A stretch of 64,000 nucleotides of DNA from Annona cherimola. Lineage: Eukaryota > Streptophyta > Magnoliopsida > Magnoliales > Annonaceae. The notes under the pieces are model-generated. The model searched no databases and was not told the DNA's origin. It saw nothing but the letters and a program-made list of their open reading frames with translations. The position numbers and the translations under genes are program-made. The stretch lies in the NCBI GenBank assembly GCA_030490835.1, contig CM059972.1, positions 95,129,313-95,193,312 on the forward strand, given 5' to 3'. How positions within the stretch are numbered: position 1 is the first letter of the stretch; each line of letters starts with the position of its first letter. Of this stretch, positions 1 to 11,179 are shown piece by piece.

Positions 1-288
1 TATTTAAGCTCCGGTAGATTTTGCTAGTTATTGAAGTGTGAGCAGACTGTCTTCTACAGATGGAATAGGTGGAACAGGCACACATATTCCATCTGAACTC
101 TTAATAAAATCAGAGAGATAAGACTTCATGAGAATGAGAATGTTGTTTCTGATAGGAGTGGTTTTGTAAGTTTGGTGTACCTTGCCCCAATTAAATGGGG
201 AAAGTCTTAGATGTTGATACTACTATTCATAGACAATGGACCTCGTAGAATTTCCAATGCCACTGGACTGACTAGTGTATTTTAACAG

Positions 289-441
289 GCAGACCACCTT
301 CGCCAGCAGGCCTTGCAGCAGATGCGGCGCATATTAACAGTCCGACAGGCAGCTCGGGGGCTGCTCGCATTGGGCGACTATTTTCAACGTCTTCGAGCTC
401 TAAGTTCCCTCTGGGCAGCTCGTCCTCGTGAACCGGCTTAG
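289..441 (+). CDS. TGA-class bZIP transcription factor, last coding exon (partial)
   Basis: This is the 3' coding exon of a TGACG-motif (TGA) bZIP factor, a nuclear DNA-binding protein of the group that includes NPR1-interacting and floral TGA factors. The exon opens after a TTTTAACAG acceptor (AG at 287-288) and runs 51 codons to TAG at 439-441. It begins ADHLRQQALQQM and contains RRILTVRQAARGLLALGDYF and LRALSSLWAARPRE, the conserved end of the DOG1-type C-terminal domain of TGA proteins. The bZIP region and earlier exons lie left of the window, so bases 1-288 are read as intron. The family call rests on the strong C-terminal match; which TGA subgroup it belongs to cannot be decided here. 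Confidence 0.9.
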   Translation, partial: ADHLRQQALQQMRRILTVRQAARGLLALGDYFQRLRALSSLWAARPREPA

Positions 442-808
442 TGCAAACATGGCCGCTGCAATACTTTTGGATACAGAGTATTTGGATGCTATTGTCACTC
501 AACCGCTCAGGATATTGGCTTTCAGCAGCCGTGTACATGGGGCATCCGTAACGATGTTCATCATTTTCTATGTAATACATATAAGCTGCTGACATTCTTC
601 GAGTGATCCATGATTGAAAGGTGTAAATATTTCTCATGAATCTCAAATCTGTAGCCAGTCAGAGGAGTTTTGTCTCTCTCTCAAATATATGTTGTAAATT
701 ATGTATGTGGATTATTCAGAGTATGCTTGATGTGTCGTTTGTGTCGAATGTATGCTTCCATACTTGCAGCATTCCACTTGTGACATTTCGAATTTGCAGG
801 CCAGTAGC
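442..808 (+). other. 3' UTR-like sequence of the TGA gene
   Basis: The stretch directly after the TGA stop codon is mixed in composition and unlike the AT-rich repeats further right, as expected for a 3' UTR. The long minus-strand reading frame here (272-646) is antisense to the TGA exon and is not taken as a gene. No single clear poly(A) signal marks the end. Confidence 0.4.
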
Positions 809-925
809 ATGGATCATAGGATTGTGGTCCATGGCAGGGAATTTGATCTTTTACTAGCAGCTCTTCCTAGCAAGCATCTTCTGTTGGAGCTCGTTTGTCC
901 TGAGAAAATGGCAGGTTGGCATTAA
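809..925 (+). other. Short unassigned ORF after an acceptor-like site
   Basis: A 38-codon frame (MDHRIVVHGREFDLLLAALP at its start, TAA at 923-925) follows an AATTTGCAG acceptor-like motif at 791-799. It is leucine-rich and reads like protein, but I recognise no family. It could be a spliced 3' UTR exon of the TGA gene, the end of an alternative transcript, or chance. Nothing else recognisable was seen between 926 and 1794, which is AT-rich. Confidence 0.2.
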
Positions 926-1794
926 GTACTGTTCACTCCCCATTGCCTCCATGCTTTCGTGTGCTTTCCTGATGCCATGACACGGCTAACTTCGAAAGCT
1001 GCCCAAGCCCAACCAATTGAATTGGTTCCTCGCACCATACTCGAAGATCCCAAGCATGAAGATTGATCTCTCTCTTATTTATTTACCTCGACAGAGAATT
1101 ATTAGTTTATTCCAATGCTTTGGTGTACAGAAGTATATGGAATGATCTACAAGTTCTGTATAAAATGCATCAATTGATTGATCATTCTATGGTTACAGAA
1201 GATTAAAGTGTTTATGTTTTGAATCAAAACCCTTATAATATCTAAAATAAAGTTAAAATTTATACATATTTATTATTTGGGAAATTCCCTAGTATACACA
1301 TTACACACAAGTTTTGCCCCCATTTATTTCAAATATGCCTATGAATGTTTGATGTTTCAAGAATTTTATATATGCCTAAGTAATTTGCCCAAAATCCCAT
1401 TCATATCGATACTTCCCATATAATTATTTATATTTTTAAGTAAGGATGTACCATATAATACTTGGATTGAAATTATTTCTGGTATTGTAATAAAACAAAG
1501 GATTTAAACAATGTAGATGTTCTAATTTTGATTTAATCAACAAAGTAGGACCCATCAAAGGGTTTTCAGTACCTTAACTTTATATAATTTATATAGAGAA
1601 TTGATTCCGTCCGGTCGACCGCATGTGCCCTCTGTATTTTTCAAAATTTTTTACACACTTGCAGGCCCTACCTAGATCAAAATTTTAAAAAAAATCCATG
1701 GTTTCCCTGCGCTTTATATAGTCTATAGTTCAAAAGTTCAAGTAATCAAAAAACTTAAATAATTATTTTTTAAATTTCAAATGAGTCGAGAGTT

Positions 1795-2290
1795 AAAAGA
1801 GTTACGATCTTTTTAGCGCGGCTAACAAAGCTTATTTTAGTTTGGGCTAAAAGGTACTTTTAAAGTTTTATAACATTTTTGATAAAATATTTTTCAATGT
1901 ATAAATCAAGTAATAACATTTCTAAATATATGTATATATATTTTTAGATTTTTAAATATAAGATTATTTTAGCTAATTTTTAATAGTTAAAATTACTAAA
2001 ATAATCTTGTGTTTAAAAATCTAAAAAAATATATACATATCTCCAAAAAATAGTAACTTAGTTTATATATCAAATAGATCTAGATTAATAAGTTTATTAA
2101 TAAGTTTATAGTAGAACAAGGAAAAAAATTAACAAATTAGTTTTTGAATTGGACTCAAAAAATAGTAAAATTTGGTTTATATATCAAATGGTTCTAGATT
2201 AACAAGTTTACGGTAGAACAAGAAGAAAATTAACCAATTGGTTTTTGAAGTGGGCTAAGTAAGCCTGGGCTAATAAATCATGCTTCTTTA
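1795..2290. mobile_element. Foldback (palindromic) MITE, GGGCTAAT-type termini
   Basis: The two halves are inverted copies. The left side has TTTTTAGCGCGGCTAAC and the right side has AGCCTGGGCTAATAAATCAT, its reverse-complement counterpart. The arms converge on an AT-rich centre near 1975 that pairs TTAGTAATTTTAAC-like sequence on itself. Similar ends recur at 58375-58737 and 59538-59914. The right arm carries an imperfect tandem duplication of about 110 bp (about 2045-2265). No transposase frame is present. Confidence 0.6.
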
Positions 2291-2369
2291 ATTTATACAC
2301 AAAGTTTTATAACTTTGGAACATATGTATATATTTTTTAGATAATTTTGCTCATCTAAAATTTCACTAA

Positions 2370-2655
2370 TTAAAAGATTCAACTTTAATATAATTCTTGA
2401 ATCATTTAATGTCTTGATGATTTATTATTATCAATTGAGTCATATTAGGATTGAACTATCTCAACTAGAAAATTTTTGAATGGGTAAAATCGTCTTTTCT
2501 ACAGGGCAAATGATGATTGTGTTGATAACATAGGTATGAAGGAATTTAGGGTAAAATATTATAGGTGCAAGAGGAATCTATGAAATATTTTAAGTATATA
2601 AGAAACTAGTACTAAATATTATGAATGTGGGAGAAATTTTCCCTTACTGATGTAG
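2370..2655. repeat. Partial copy of a foldback MITE (GGGATAATTC family)
   Basis: The right-arm motifs of the family seen whole at 4773-5233 and 30812-31181 are present: a CGTCTTTTC block, then repeated 'GGTATAAGAGGAAT'-like units and a final GGGAGAAATTTTCCC. The left arm is missing or eroded. The AT-rich stretch from 2656 to 3189 shows nothing further that I recognise. Confidence 0.4.
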
Positions 2656-3189
2656 TTTCATTCAAAAAATTCCACAATATAAACACGTTCTTAATTAAAC
2701 ATGCTGAAAGATTCTAAAAATATCTTAAGAAAATAATCGATTATCATATCTTTGAACTTCAAATTCAAAGGAATTGCTTGAGATCGGTTTCAATTTATAT
2801 TAGACTTACGTGAAAAAGTAAAATTTGTATTCATGCAAACTCGAAAGTAAAACATTTACATTAATCCAACTGTTAGGCCGATGATTTCTGAAACATTTTT
2901 GAATTAATGTCTATGCTTTTAGCGTTTATTTGACGGCTGTTAAATACTCCCTTCGGAAGTCCACTCTTCATGAATTTTTAAGTATATAATAACATAAATA
3001 ATATTAATACAAAAATTATCACATAGTGTATGACATATTATTACATAGAAATCAAATTAGTGTATTTAATTTGAGGAATATTTAAAATAATAATTTTATT
3101 TTTTAAAGATATTTTCTTGCATTTTGTATAATGCACGAAAGTTAAATTTTATAGTTTGCTAAAAATTTATAAAATGTGAAAGACATAAA

Positions 3190-3450
3190 GGGTGGTTTGG
3201 ATTTAGGAAAAAAGATTTTCACGTATTTCTTCCCTCCCTTTGATATAATCTGACATATTAACTGACTACTTACCTACTTTTTCTAATCAATATCTACATT
3301 TACGATCTTTATTTTACATTTTTCATACAACTATCTATTTATTCTCTTTAATCCTAATAACGATTCTTGTCACATCATATCTACCTCATTTTAAAAACAA
3401 ATTTCTTTATAATTTTTTCTTCACTTTTCTCCTTATAATCAAACACACCC
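3190..3450. mobile_element. Tourist-like MITE (GGGTGTGTTTGG family)
   Basis: The ends are GGGTGGTTTGG and CAAACACACCC, the inverted termini shared by a family copied many times in this window (40048, 42207, 43485, 49947 and others). The better-preserved copies are flanked by TAA, the 3-bp target typical of PIF/Harbinger. This copy is flanked by AAA and is older. It has no coding capacity. Confidence 0.6.
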
Positions 3451-3575
3451 AAATTTATTTGTTTAACGTGAAGAATGATTATAGAAATTTTTTTTGTTAT
3501 TTTAATTATACTTTTCTTGTATTTTCTATTTTAAAATATATTTATATAAATATAACTTTATGGGATATAATAGGA

Positions 3576-3929
3576 GAGGGATGATTCTTTTAGGCTAGGT
3601 GCATGGGACCCTATGCTTCCGGGCCATGGTAACTCTTAAAATATTTTTTTGATTTTTTTTTATAAACATTTAGAGCTAGAGATATTTAACCTATAAATAA
3701 GTTTTATAATTTTTGAATACTTTTAAGTATTTTTATTTTTAAACACAGTGACATTTTTATAATTTTCTAATTCAGAAATTATGAAAAATGTTACTGTCTT
3801 TAAAAATAAAAAATACTTAAAAACATCTAAAAATAGTTAAACTTAGTTTAAAGGTTAAATACACCTAGCTCTACATATTTATAAAAAATAAATTTTTTGG
3901 CAGGAGGCGGCCACACCCCAGCACCCCTC
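3576..3929. mobile_element. Foldback MITE, GAGGGATGATTC termini, 9-bp target duplication
   Basis: The element is a long palindrome with its centre near 3760: a GTGACATTTTTATAATTT arm pairs with AAATTATGAAAAATGTTAC. It starts GAGGGATGATTC and ends CAGCACCCCTC. The flanks are ATAATAGGA and ATAATAGGG, 8 of 9 matching, which suggests a Mutator-type 9-bp duplication. Two further copies sit side by side at 57247-57609 and 57616-58000. Confidence 0.75.
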
Positions 3930-3938
3930 ATAATAGGG

Positions 3939-4718
3939 TGTATTATTGATGAAATGAGTCCATCGATGATAAATCAAAACCCAACGATCACATGGTATAA
4001 CATAGTTTATGATTATACTAAAAATCAACTCGATCATAATTTTGGATTCAATATTATAATCATGTACGGGTTATGAAAAATACTTAGATGCATTAAAATA
4101 TTATAAAAATTTATAAAACTATTTTTTCACATAAGAATGATAACAAGGACAGAAACTTGACGGAGGTATAACTCCGAGGAAAGATAACAAGGACATTAGC
4201 TTTACCCAACTTAAAACTTTGTACCTTCCTAGTGTATTACCCATTTACCCTCTACACACTAATGTCAACTACTTTATGGTCCACGCGATAACAAGGCACA
4301 CATGTATTTAATTTTGATGAAACTTAATATCCTAACTAAACAAATATATGGGATAGATCTCCATTTAATCTTAACTACCGTTTGCTACTGCCTTAAGGGT
4401 ACCGACATGGGTATGGGAGAAATATCGGTTAAATTTCTCATGATGAAGTTTTAAAAATTCGTGGATGTCCAAATGAATTATGCTAAAAATTTATGAATAT
4501 CTTTAAAATTTTCTGTATAAATAAATTATTAAAAGTATAAATACATGTTCTAATGGGAACCCACGTCAGGAAATAATATATAATTTTTATGGAGAAATAA
4601 TATATAATTAAACAATAATTTATATAACAAAATAAGGAATTTTTATGGAGAAATAATATATAATTAAACAATAATTTATATAACAAAATAAGGAATGCAT
4701 TAGGATGTAGTACATTAA
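3939..4718. other. AT-rich interval with a perfect 56-bp tandem duplication
   Basis: No gene is visible. Within it, a unit beginning TTTTATGGAGAAATAATA is present twice in direct, apparently identical copies (about 4584-4639 and 4640-4695), indicating a very recent duplication. Confidence 0.55.
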
Positions 4719-4772
4719 AGGTGTATTTAGGAAGTGATAAAACTTTTGATGAGAAGTTTTTTATATAAAAAG

Positions 4773-5233
4773 GGGATAATTCCTCTTATATCCATAACAA
4801 ATGCACATAATTTGTAATATACCTACAACATTTTATAAATTTCTTTTATACTCATAACATTTCACCCTAAATTTTTTCCTTACCCATGCCGTTAAAACTA
4901 CCGTTATCTACCCCATTGAAAAGACAACTTTTCCCTTTTAAATTTTTTTCTACTTAAAATAAAACAATCTTAATATGACTTTGAAGTTATTTAATATCTT
5001 GTATTAATGATTTACTACCATTAATTGAGTCATGTTAAGGTTAAAATTATCTCAATTAAAAAATTTTAAAAGGGTAAAATCGTCTTTTCAATGGGATAGA
5101 TAACAGTGGTTTAACGGCGTGGGTATGTGAGAAATTTAAAGTGAAATGTTATGGGTATAAAAGAAATTTATGAAATGTTGTGGATATATTAGGAATTATG
5201 TGCATTTGTTATGGGTATAAGAAGAATTATCCC
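4773..5233. mobile_element. Mutator-type foldback MITE, GGGATAATTC family
   Basis: The terminal inverted arms start GGGATAATTCCTCTTATA and end GAAGAATTATCCC. The flanks TATAAAAAG (4764-4772) and TATAAAAAA (5234-5242) match at 8 of 9 positions. The arms contain internal direct repeats of a 'CCATAACATTTCA'-like unit and a CCGTTATCTACCCCATTG / CAATGGGATAGATAACAG inverted pair. The element interrupts a Tourist-like MITE. It has no coding capacity. Confidence 0.75.
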
Positions 5234-5313
5234 TATAAAAAATTTTAAACGGTTAAATAAGATGTTATATGACAGGGATAATGACAAGAAGTAAAGAGAA
5301 TAAAGTTAAAGTA

Positions 5314-5562
5314 AGGGGTTGTTTGGAACGTTACAAGTATGAGGTGGGATGCCCAAGCAAATAACTCTCCCAATTAATAAATATATCTTCCATTTTTATC
5401 CTTGTGTTACAATTATTTTTCCTATCAACTGCCTTCATCAAACTTATTTATTCCAACTTTACCCATCATTTCTTATCAATTATACAATTTTCAAAATATT
5501 TTATTTCTTACATTTTGCTTCATCCCACAATTTCACAAAAAATATCAATTACCAAAAATCCC
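5314..5562. mobile_element. Short MITE-like insertion inside the Tourist-like element
   Basis: It starts GGGGTTGTTTGG after TAA and ends CCAAAAATCCC before TTAA. Removing it restores the expected Tourist-like order AAAGTTAAA...TAGGTTAGTTG. The interior is T-rich and the reading frames in it look like composition effects. Confidence 0.45.
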
Positions 5563-5922
5563 TTAAATAGGTTAGTTGTACATGTAGATGTGTATAAATG
5601 ATTGAAAAGTATGATAGTTGTATAAAAAGATGTGAAGAAATGATTTAAAATAGGATAATTACAAAGAGATAAAATCTTACGGAAATGACACTGTGTATAA
5701 AAATAAAAATAATACTTAAAAACATCCAAAAATGGTAAAACTTGATTTATAGATTTAATACAACTAAATTTACTTGCCCATGAAAAAAAATAAAAATAAA
5801 TACATTTTCGTTGAAAAGATCAGGCCTCAACTAACTGAGCATTATTTCCAGCTTGGAACGAAGACGCATTGGGCTTTAGATGTACTGTGTCTTCTAGATG
5901 CAATTTCCATCCTTAGTTAAAT

Positions 5923-6307
5923 AGGTTCTTATCTTATGCTCTCCCGGGCGCATGCACCTGTTCTTTTTATTTTATTTTTGAAATTTTTTTCATAAACTTG
6001 TTAGCCCAAGTGTATTTAATCTATGTATAAATTTTTACTATTTTTGGAGTATTTTAGATATTTATTTTTTATTTTTGAAAATCAGTGGCATTTTAGGTAA
6101 TTTTAAATTACTAAAATGCGACTGATTTTCAAAAATCAAAAATAAATATCTAAAAATATCTAAAAATGGTAAAAATTGATACATACGTTAAATACTCTTG
6201 GGCTAACAATTTTATGAAAAAAATTTCAAAAAAAATTTAAAAAAATAGGTGTATGCGCCCGGGAGCATGCAACATCGCATGCTCCCGGGCGCATGCAACT
6301 GAGGTCC
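5923..6307. mobile_element. Mutator-type foldback MITE, CCCGGG-palindrome subfamily
   Basis: This long palindrome has its centre near 6105 (a GGCATTTTAGGTAATTTTAA arm). The right subterminal region carries two GCATGC/CCCGGG palindromes separated by a short spacer, and the left end has one copy deleted. The flanks are identical 9-mers TAGTTAAAT at 5914-5922 and 6308-6316. A 9-bp duplication with long inverted repeats and no ORF indicates a nonautonomous Mutator-like element. Confidence 0.85.
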
Positions 6308-6734
6308 TAGTTAAATATGAGAGTTTCGGGCTATTTTGAGGTAGAAGAAAGTTTTTTAAATTTCTTATCTTGGGCTATTGCTTTCCATTACAGAATTTCA
6401 GGCTATTTTGTGTGGAAGGGTGTGGAAGAGCCTATTCAGACAAGCCCTCTGAGATTAATGGTAAAAATGACACTGCTGAACCTGATGTCGGATGAGCTGG
6501 TTCTCCCTTCGAATCGATGGTAAAAAATAAAAATAATAACAAATTGAAAATCAACATGTTATCTTCTAATAATGAAAAAAATAGTTGCATGACAAATGGG
6601 TTGCTGCATCATTCAACAGAAGCATTCAAAACAAGCTTTAACTAACATGCTGCATCATTCAACAAATGGACTGCTTTCTTGAATGCCATGGTCCTCTTTA
6701 TTATGTTAGTTTTATCATTTTCACAATCAGTTCT

Positions 6735-7315
6735 GATGAGGTATTCATATTTGGGGGTTGGACAAGTTGAAGCCTAATCCTAATCCTAACACATTTAAAA
6801 TATTTTAACCCCAACCATTTATTAACCTATTTAAAAAACCTTCACCCTAACCCATTTAATAAACGAGTTGACGAGTTATTAACGAGTTGTATAGAAAATG
6901 ACCTAAAGACCTAAATTTTGGTAGACGATGATCTTGCAAGGAGAGATAAGAGTGTTTTTGGCGAAAGGAAAATAAAAATATGACAGTAACAGGAAATGAA
7001 ATTGGAGTAGCAGTGAGAAAATAAAAATTAGGTGATGGAAAGAAGACTTAACAAATGGACATGACCAAAGAGTTTAAGTTTACATATATAACTTTAATGG
7101 GTTAAATGAGTTAAATGAGTTAAATGAGTTGAATGGGTTATATAGGTTATAAAATGAGTTGACAGATTATAAAATCTCAACCTTAATCCATTTATTTAAT
7201 TAAATGGTTGAATGAGTTGGTGGATTGTAACCCATGTATTCAAAAATCTCAACTCGAACTCATTTATAAACGGGTTGGACAAACAGGTTGACCATAACCA
7301 TTAACACCCTTAATT
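6735..7315. mobile_element. hAT-like MITE (AGGGGTGTTAAC-type ends), + orientation
   Basis: It runs from a GGGGGTTGGACAAG left end to a CCATTAACACCCTTAA right end. It contains a run of GTTAAATGAG decamers (about 7091-7135) and OH-poor AT sequence without genes. It matches the reverse complement of 10405-10925 block by block. Between 6308 and 6734 I see no gene. Confidence 0.55.
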
Positions 7316-7379
7316 ACAGATACTTGGATTCAAGAATGTGGTGGACCTCCTGCTACGCATATTTTTTGGAGATTGTTGC

Positions 7380-7670
7380 ACTTATCAAATTGTATTATTT
7401 TGCTTTATAGTTTTTTGTGGAGAGGGCTGCAATTATACAGATTGCATGTGAATTCAGAACGGACAATAATTTGAATGTTGGCGACTTGGTAGGGCTGCAA
7501 TTCAGAATGTATTGTTTTATAGATGAATCCAAGACATTGGACTTGTGCGAAGTCGTAATTTTTTGTATATGGGTCCAAAATTTGCAATTCAAAATGTTTT
7601 GCTTTGCACATGGAGAGGGCTGCACTTACAGAAACATATTGTTTTGTACATGAATACAATACATTAACTT
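7380..7670. repeat. Imperfect direct repeats with GAGAGGGCTGCA core
   Basis: The motif GGAGAGGGCTGCA recurs near 7420 and 7612, with a shorter AGGGCTGCAATTCAGAATG version near 7490. Each lies near a TTGCTTT/TTGTTTT-ATAGATG block, giving irregular units of about 80-110 bp. Frames are open on both strands, but nothing resembles a known protein. Confidence 0.4.
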
Positions 7671-8789
7671 TTGAATGTACTTTCTATCTGTAAACATGTC
7701 CATGGACATTCCAAATTGAACTTTAGCTAATGAAGTAAAATTTTTGTGGCAAGATTTTTGTCCAGATTGATCACCACATGGGAAGTCGACATCGGAACTT
7801 ATTGAATTTCAATTGTCTTTCCAATTTTTCAAAAAATATTAAATATTAACTCTTGATATTAAAACATTAAGTGGATGCTAGTGAGTTTATCGTTGGCTAA
7901 TGCAAGTGCGTCCTATTACATCTGATTGTCTAGAAGATGCTGCTATCAAGGTGTCTGCCATTTGTTGGCCATTTAGAAGATTCAACCATACCAGTGCTTC
8001 TATATGCAACCTCTTCTCCTGGAAGATTTCACATCTTGTATCAATTGCAGAACAAATATAGAATATAATGCAGCCGGATATTTAGAAAAGTGAAAAAATG
8101 AAGAATTTACAGTCTGAAGCTTTTATATATTGGTTGTAAATGTGTTGAACTCAAATCTGTTCTTTTTTGTTGCGTAGCTTAATACAACTGCGTTCATGGA
8201 AAATTTTGACCTTTCCTCCAAGACAACGACACAATTACAGCCATAACCCTTTTTAGACGACTTCAAGAACACAAAATTTTATCTGAGTGTACTCACACAT
8301 GATATCAAGTAGACACTTTCAAGTTCAACTAAAGCTTAGCTTACCCAGTACACTCAAAAAAAAGAAAAAAAAAAAAGAAAGCAAGCAAGCACAGTTATGA
8401 AGATCTGAGATGCAACAATGACAACTCAATAAGGTTTCATGGGCAAGGAAATATTTGATGTCATGCTTGATCTGGTACCATTAAATTCCAAATTATAGGC
8501 CTATCTCGAATGATTGGAACATCATTAAATTCTAATACAAGTTACAAAATGCATCAACAAACCATTTGAAATCAACCATTACAAATGCATCAACAGATCA
8601 CTCATTGGTAACTTTTTAAAATGCCTTTGTAAACAATAGATATTGTATAAAACACGTACGCCATTCAAACACCAATCCACTATTGCATTTACATAATGTC
8701 AAGTACCGACATGATTCTACAAACTAGTAGCAGTTTAACAACCACCTAAAAAATATGCAAACAACTTCTCAATCTTAAGTTTGCCACCA

Positions 8790-9310
8790 GCCTTCGTAGA
8801 ATCACGACACTTGACAACTGCCTTTTTAAGACAAGCTCTTTTTTATGCTTCAGGAATTCAAATTTTCATTTCTAACTTCAAATTCTTCTCAAGATCCTCT
8901 ATTTTCCTTCTTAGCACTACATTTTCTTCTGCAGCCATACAATTGCACCTGTACTGACCAGCATTCTTCTTTGATGAGCTAAGTACTCGTCACACAAATG
9001 CAAAAAAATTGCAATCCTCAGTGCCCTATACAAACAAATCCAAGTTAGAGAGAGAGAGAGAGAGATCATATATAAATCCAACTACAAAAGAAACATAAAA
9101 ATATAAACCATCTTCATGGGTTTTTTCAATGTTCATTGTTAATAATTTGCAATTGCCTCTCCCACGTTGACATGGAACTATAGAGAAACCCATTGTCTTT
9201 GCTTCCATTGGCATTATATCCCATGATGGATGTTGCATTAGTTATTGAGGAAAAAACACATCGAGAGAGAGACTTGCTGCGAGCTGGAGTGTCAAAACTG
9301 AAAAGGACAT
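8790..9310 (-). pseudogene. Possible GRF-type zinc-finger/coiled-coil protein remnant
   Basis: Read on the minus strand, this stretch gives fragments KNPWRWF, recalling the NPGRxF core of GRF zinc fingers, and further downstream CNCMAAEENVVLRRKIEDLE, a coiled-coil segment like those following GRF fingers in plants. Stops and frame changes separate the pieces and the zinc ligands are not complete. It could also be a chance resemblance. A (GA)n run lies inside at 9046-9065. Confidence 0.25.
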
Positions 9311-10404
9311 CCCAGAACGATAAACGTGGAGTCAAAAGCTGAAAATCAGTTGTGGGTTTATAGGGTTATGGATTGACATTTTCTTTTTTTCGAACAGATT
9401 AAAGCTATTCTATTTTCCTCATTGAAATCAGTGACAAGCAACTTGCCATCCAAAATCCACAAGCTTGCATAATCAACATGAGCATACGTCATATGTGAAT
9501 TTCATTAATCTCATCAAATTCAATCCCATTGCGCATACTTCATATTTGAATTTTAATTAATCCAATTAAATCAATCCCATTAAAACATAGCAACAAGACA
9601 TAGTTTGGAAAAAAATCCACATCAACATATGTTCATGCCCAAGCTGAATACCTCATGAGGATTAAATCATGATTTGTTTCCATACCAGACTAAATTTTTT
9701 CATGCCCTATTGCAATGTTCCCCATGTGTTGATGGCTGAAGGTTAATGGCTAACATGCCATTGGAAGTTATACAAGGAAATGCAGGCAGTTTGAGCTATA
9801 ACTAGCTGCAATGACGACATCCAGTTGCAAAATCAACAATAGCGATATGGTAGTGGAGAGATTTTTGGAAGTTATAGAATAACCAGAGGGGATAAAGTAG
9901 TGGCAACAAGGAAGTTGTTTCTAGAAGTGGAGAGATTTCTTCTTCTATCCTAAATATCAGCTAAAAGACAAAACCCAAGTTGAAGCCTGTATTTTCAAAT
10001 TTCAGAAATCACTTACCGTAGACGGTCAAACAGCAGTGCCGGATTGCGGTTTATAGGCATTTTGCAGGGATAAGTCACATAACCATTCATCCCGCTTGCA
10101 AGAATCCAATTTGTTCTCTGGGTGAAAAAACAGTAGACGTTTCATCTTCTGCACACTAGGCTCGATAAACCTTTTGGGTCTTATTAACAAAGAGATACAA
10201 CTTTGCATTACGATTAGCTCAATGACAATTGTGAATCCCTGTGGAATTCCAAGAATTTTTCTTATATGCTCATTACAATCTGAAATCCTCTTTTCTAAGT
10301 CCATCAATATTGACTCATTCGAACACACTTCTAACACTTATTCTACTATATCACCTGAACTCGATTTTTTGTATAGAAACATAACTAACTGGGTGCCGAC
10401 AATG
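9311..10404. other. Interval without recognisable gene
   Basis: The composition is mixed and there are short open frames on both strands (for example minus 10026-10337), but they show no motif I recognise and no splice structure. The neighbouring stretch 7671-8789 is likewise unassigned; it holds an A-rich run with AAGC repeats near 8360-8392. Confidence 0.3.
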
Positions 10405-10925
10405 ACGCCTACCGATAGGAGTGCTAATGGTGATCATCAACCCGTCAACTCGCTCGTTGAATCCATTTATAAATGGGTTTGGGTTGAGATTTTTGAAAAA
10501 ATGGATTATAATCCGCTAACTCATTCAACCCGTTTAGTAACCCATTTAACTCATTTAACTCATTAAAATTATATATATGTAAATCCCTTGGTTCTTTTTC
10601 CATATTAAGTCTTTCTCCCACTACCTAATTTATATTTTTATACTGCTGCTCTAATTTTATTTTTCTGTTACTAACCTATTTTTATTTTCTCTATTCCGAA
10701 AATACTCTCTCGCCTTTCCCTATGAGATCATCATCTGTCAAAGTCTAAGCTTTTAGGTCATTTGCTATACAACCCGTTAACAACCCGCCGACTCATTTAT
10801 TAAATAAGACAGGGTTGAGGTTTTTTTAAATGAGTTAATAAACAGATTATGGTTGAAATATTTTAAATGAGTTAAGATTCAGATTAGGCTCTAATCCGTC
10901 TAACCCGATTTGTTAACACCCCTAC
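10405..10925. mobile_element. hAT-like MITE, inverted copy of 6735-7315
   Basis: Its reverse complement starts AGGGGTGTTAACAAATCGGG and ends CCATTAGCACTCCTA, with the same ACCCATTTAACTCATTTAA decamer run (about 10536-10560). The flanks share only CTACC, so the target duplication is not secure. With the copy at 6735-7315 it forms an inverted pair about 3.1 kb apart. Confidence 0.6.
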
Positions 10926-10999
10926 CTGCTAACCCGAACCAAATATAGCATGCCGACTAGCACCAGAGACACTGGTAGCTAGGTTGGAAAAGACGAGGT

Positions 11000-11100
11000 A
11001 TTATTCAATGCACCTGTGCACTTAGATTAACAATTCTGTAAAATTTTAAAAAAATTAAAAAAAGGGTATTTGCACTTGGGTGCACCTAATTGGATCTTAG
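11000..11100. repeat. Truncated GGAGCCC-family foldback fragment
   Basis: TGCACCTGTGCACTTAGATT is followed shortly by TTGCACTTGGGTGCACCTAA, the two ends of the family whose whole copy is at 12425-12835. Most of both arms is deleted. Confidence 0.45.
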
Positions 11101-11179
11101 GGAAGACGAGGACAAGATTTTAAAATTTTCAGTCTAGCGATTGGGTTTGTTTATTTTATTTTATTTTAGGCATGTTTAG

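Larger units (their letters stand above)
4719..5790. mobile_element. Nested Tourist-like element, split by two insertions
   Basis: The left end GGTGTATTTAGGAAGTG and internal blocks (AAGTAAAGAGAATAAAG, then TAGGTTAGTTGTA, then TGTGAAGAAATGATT) follow the order of the intact Tourist-like copy at 42207-42486. They are interrupted first by the foldback at 4773-5233 and then by a second short element at 5314-5562. The right end gives way near 5680 to a truncated arm of the 3576-type MITE. Confidence 0.5.

Noticed and set aside
272..646. 124-codon minus-strand ORF
   Set aside because: It is antisense to the clear TGA-factor exon and has no family features of its own.
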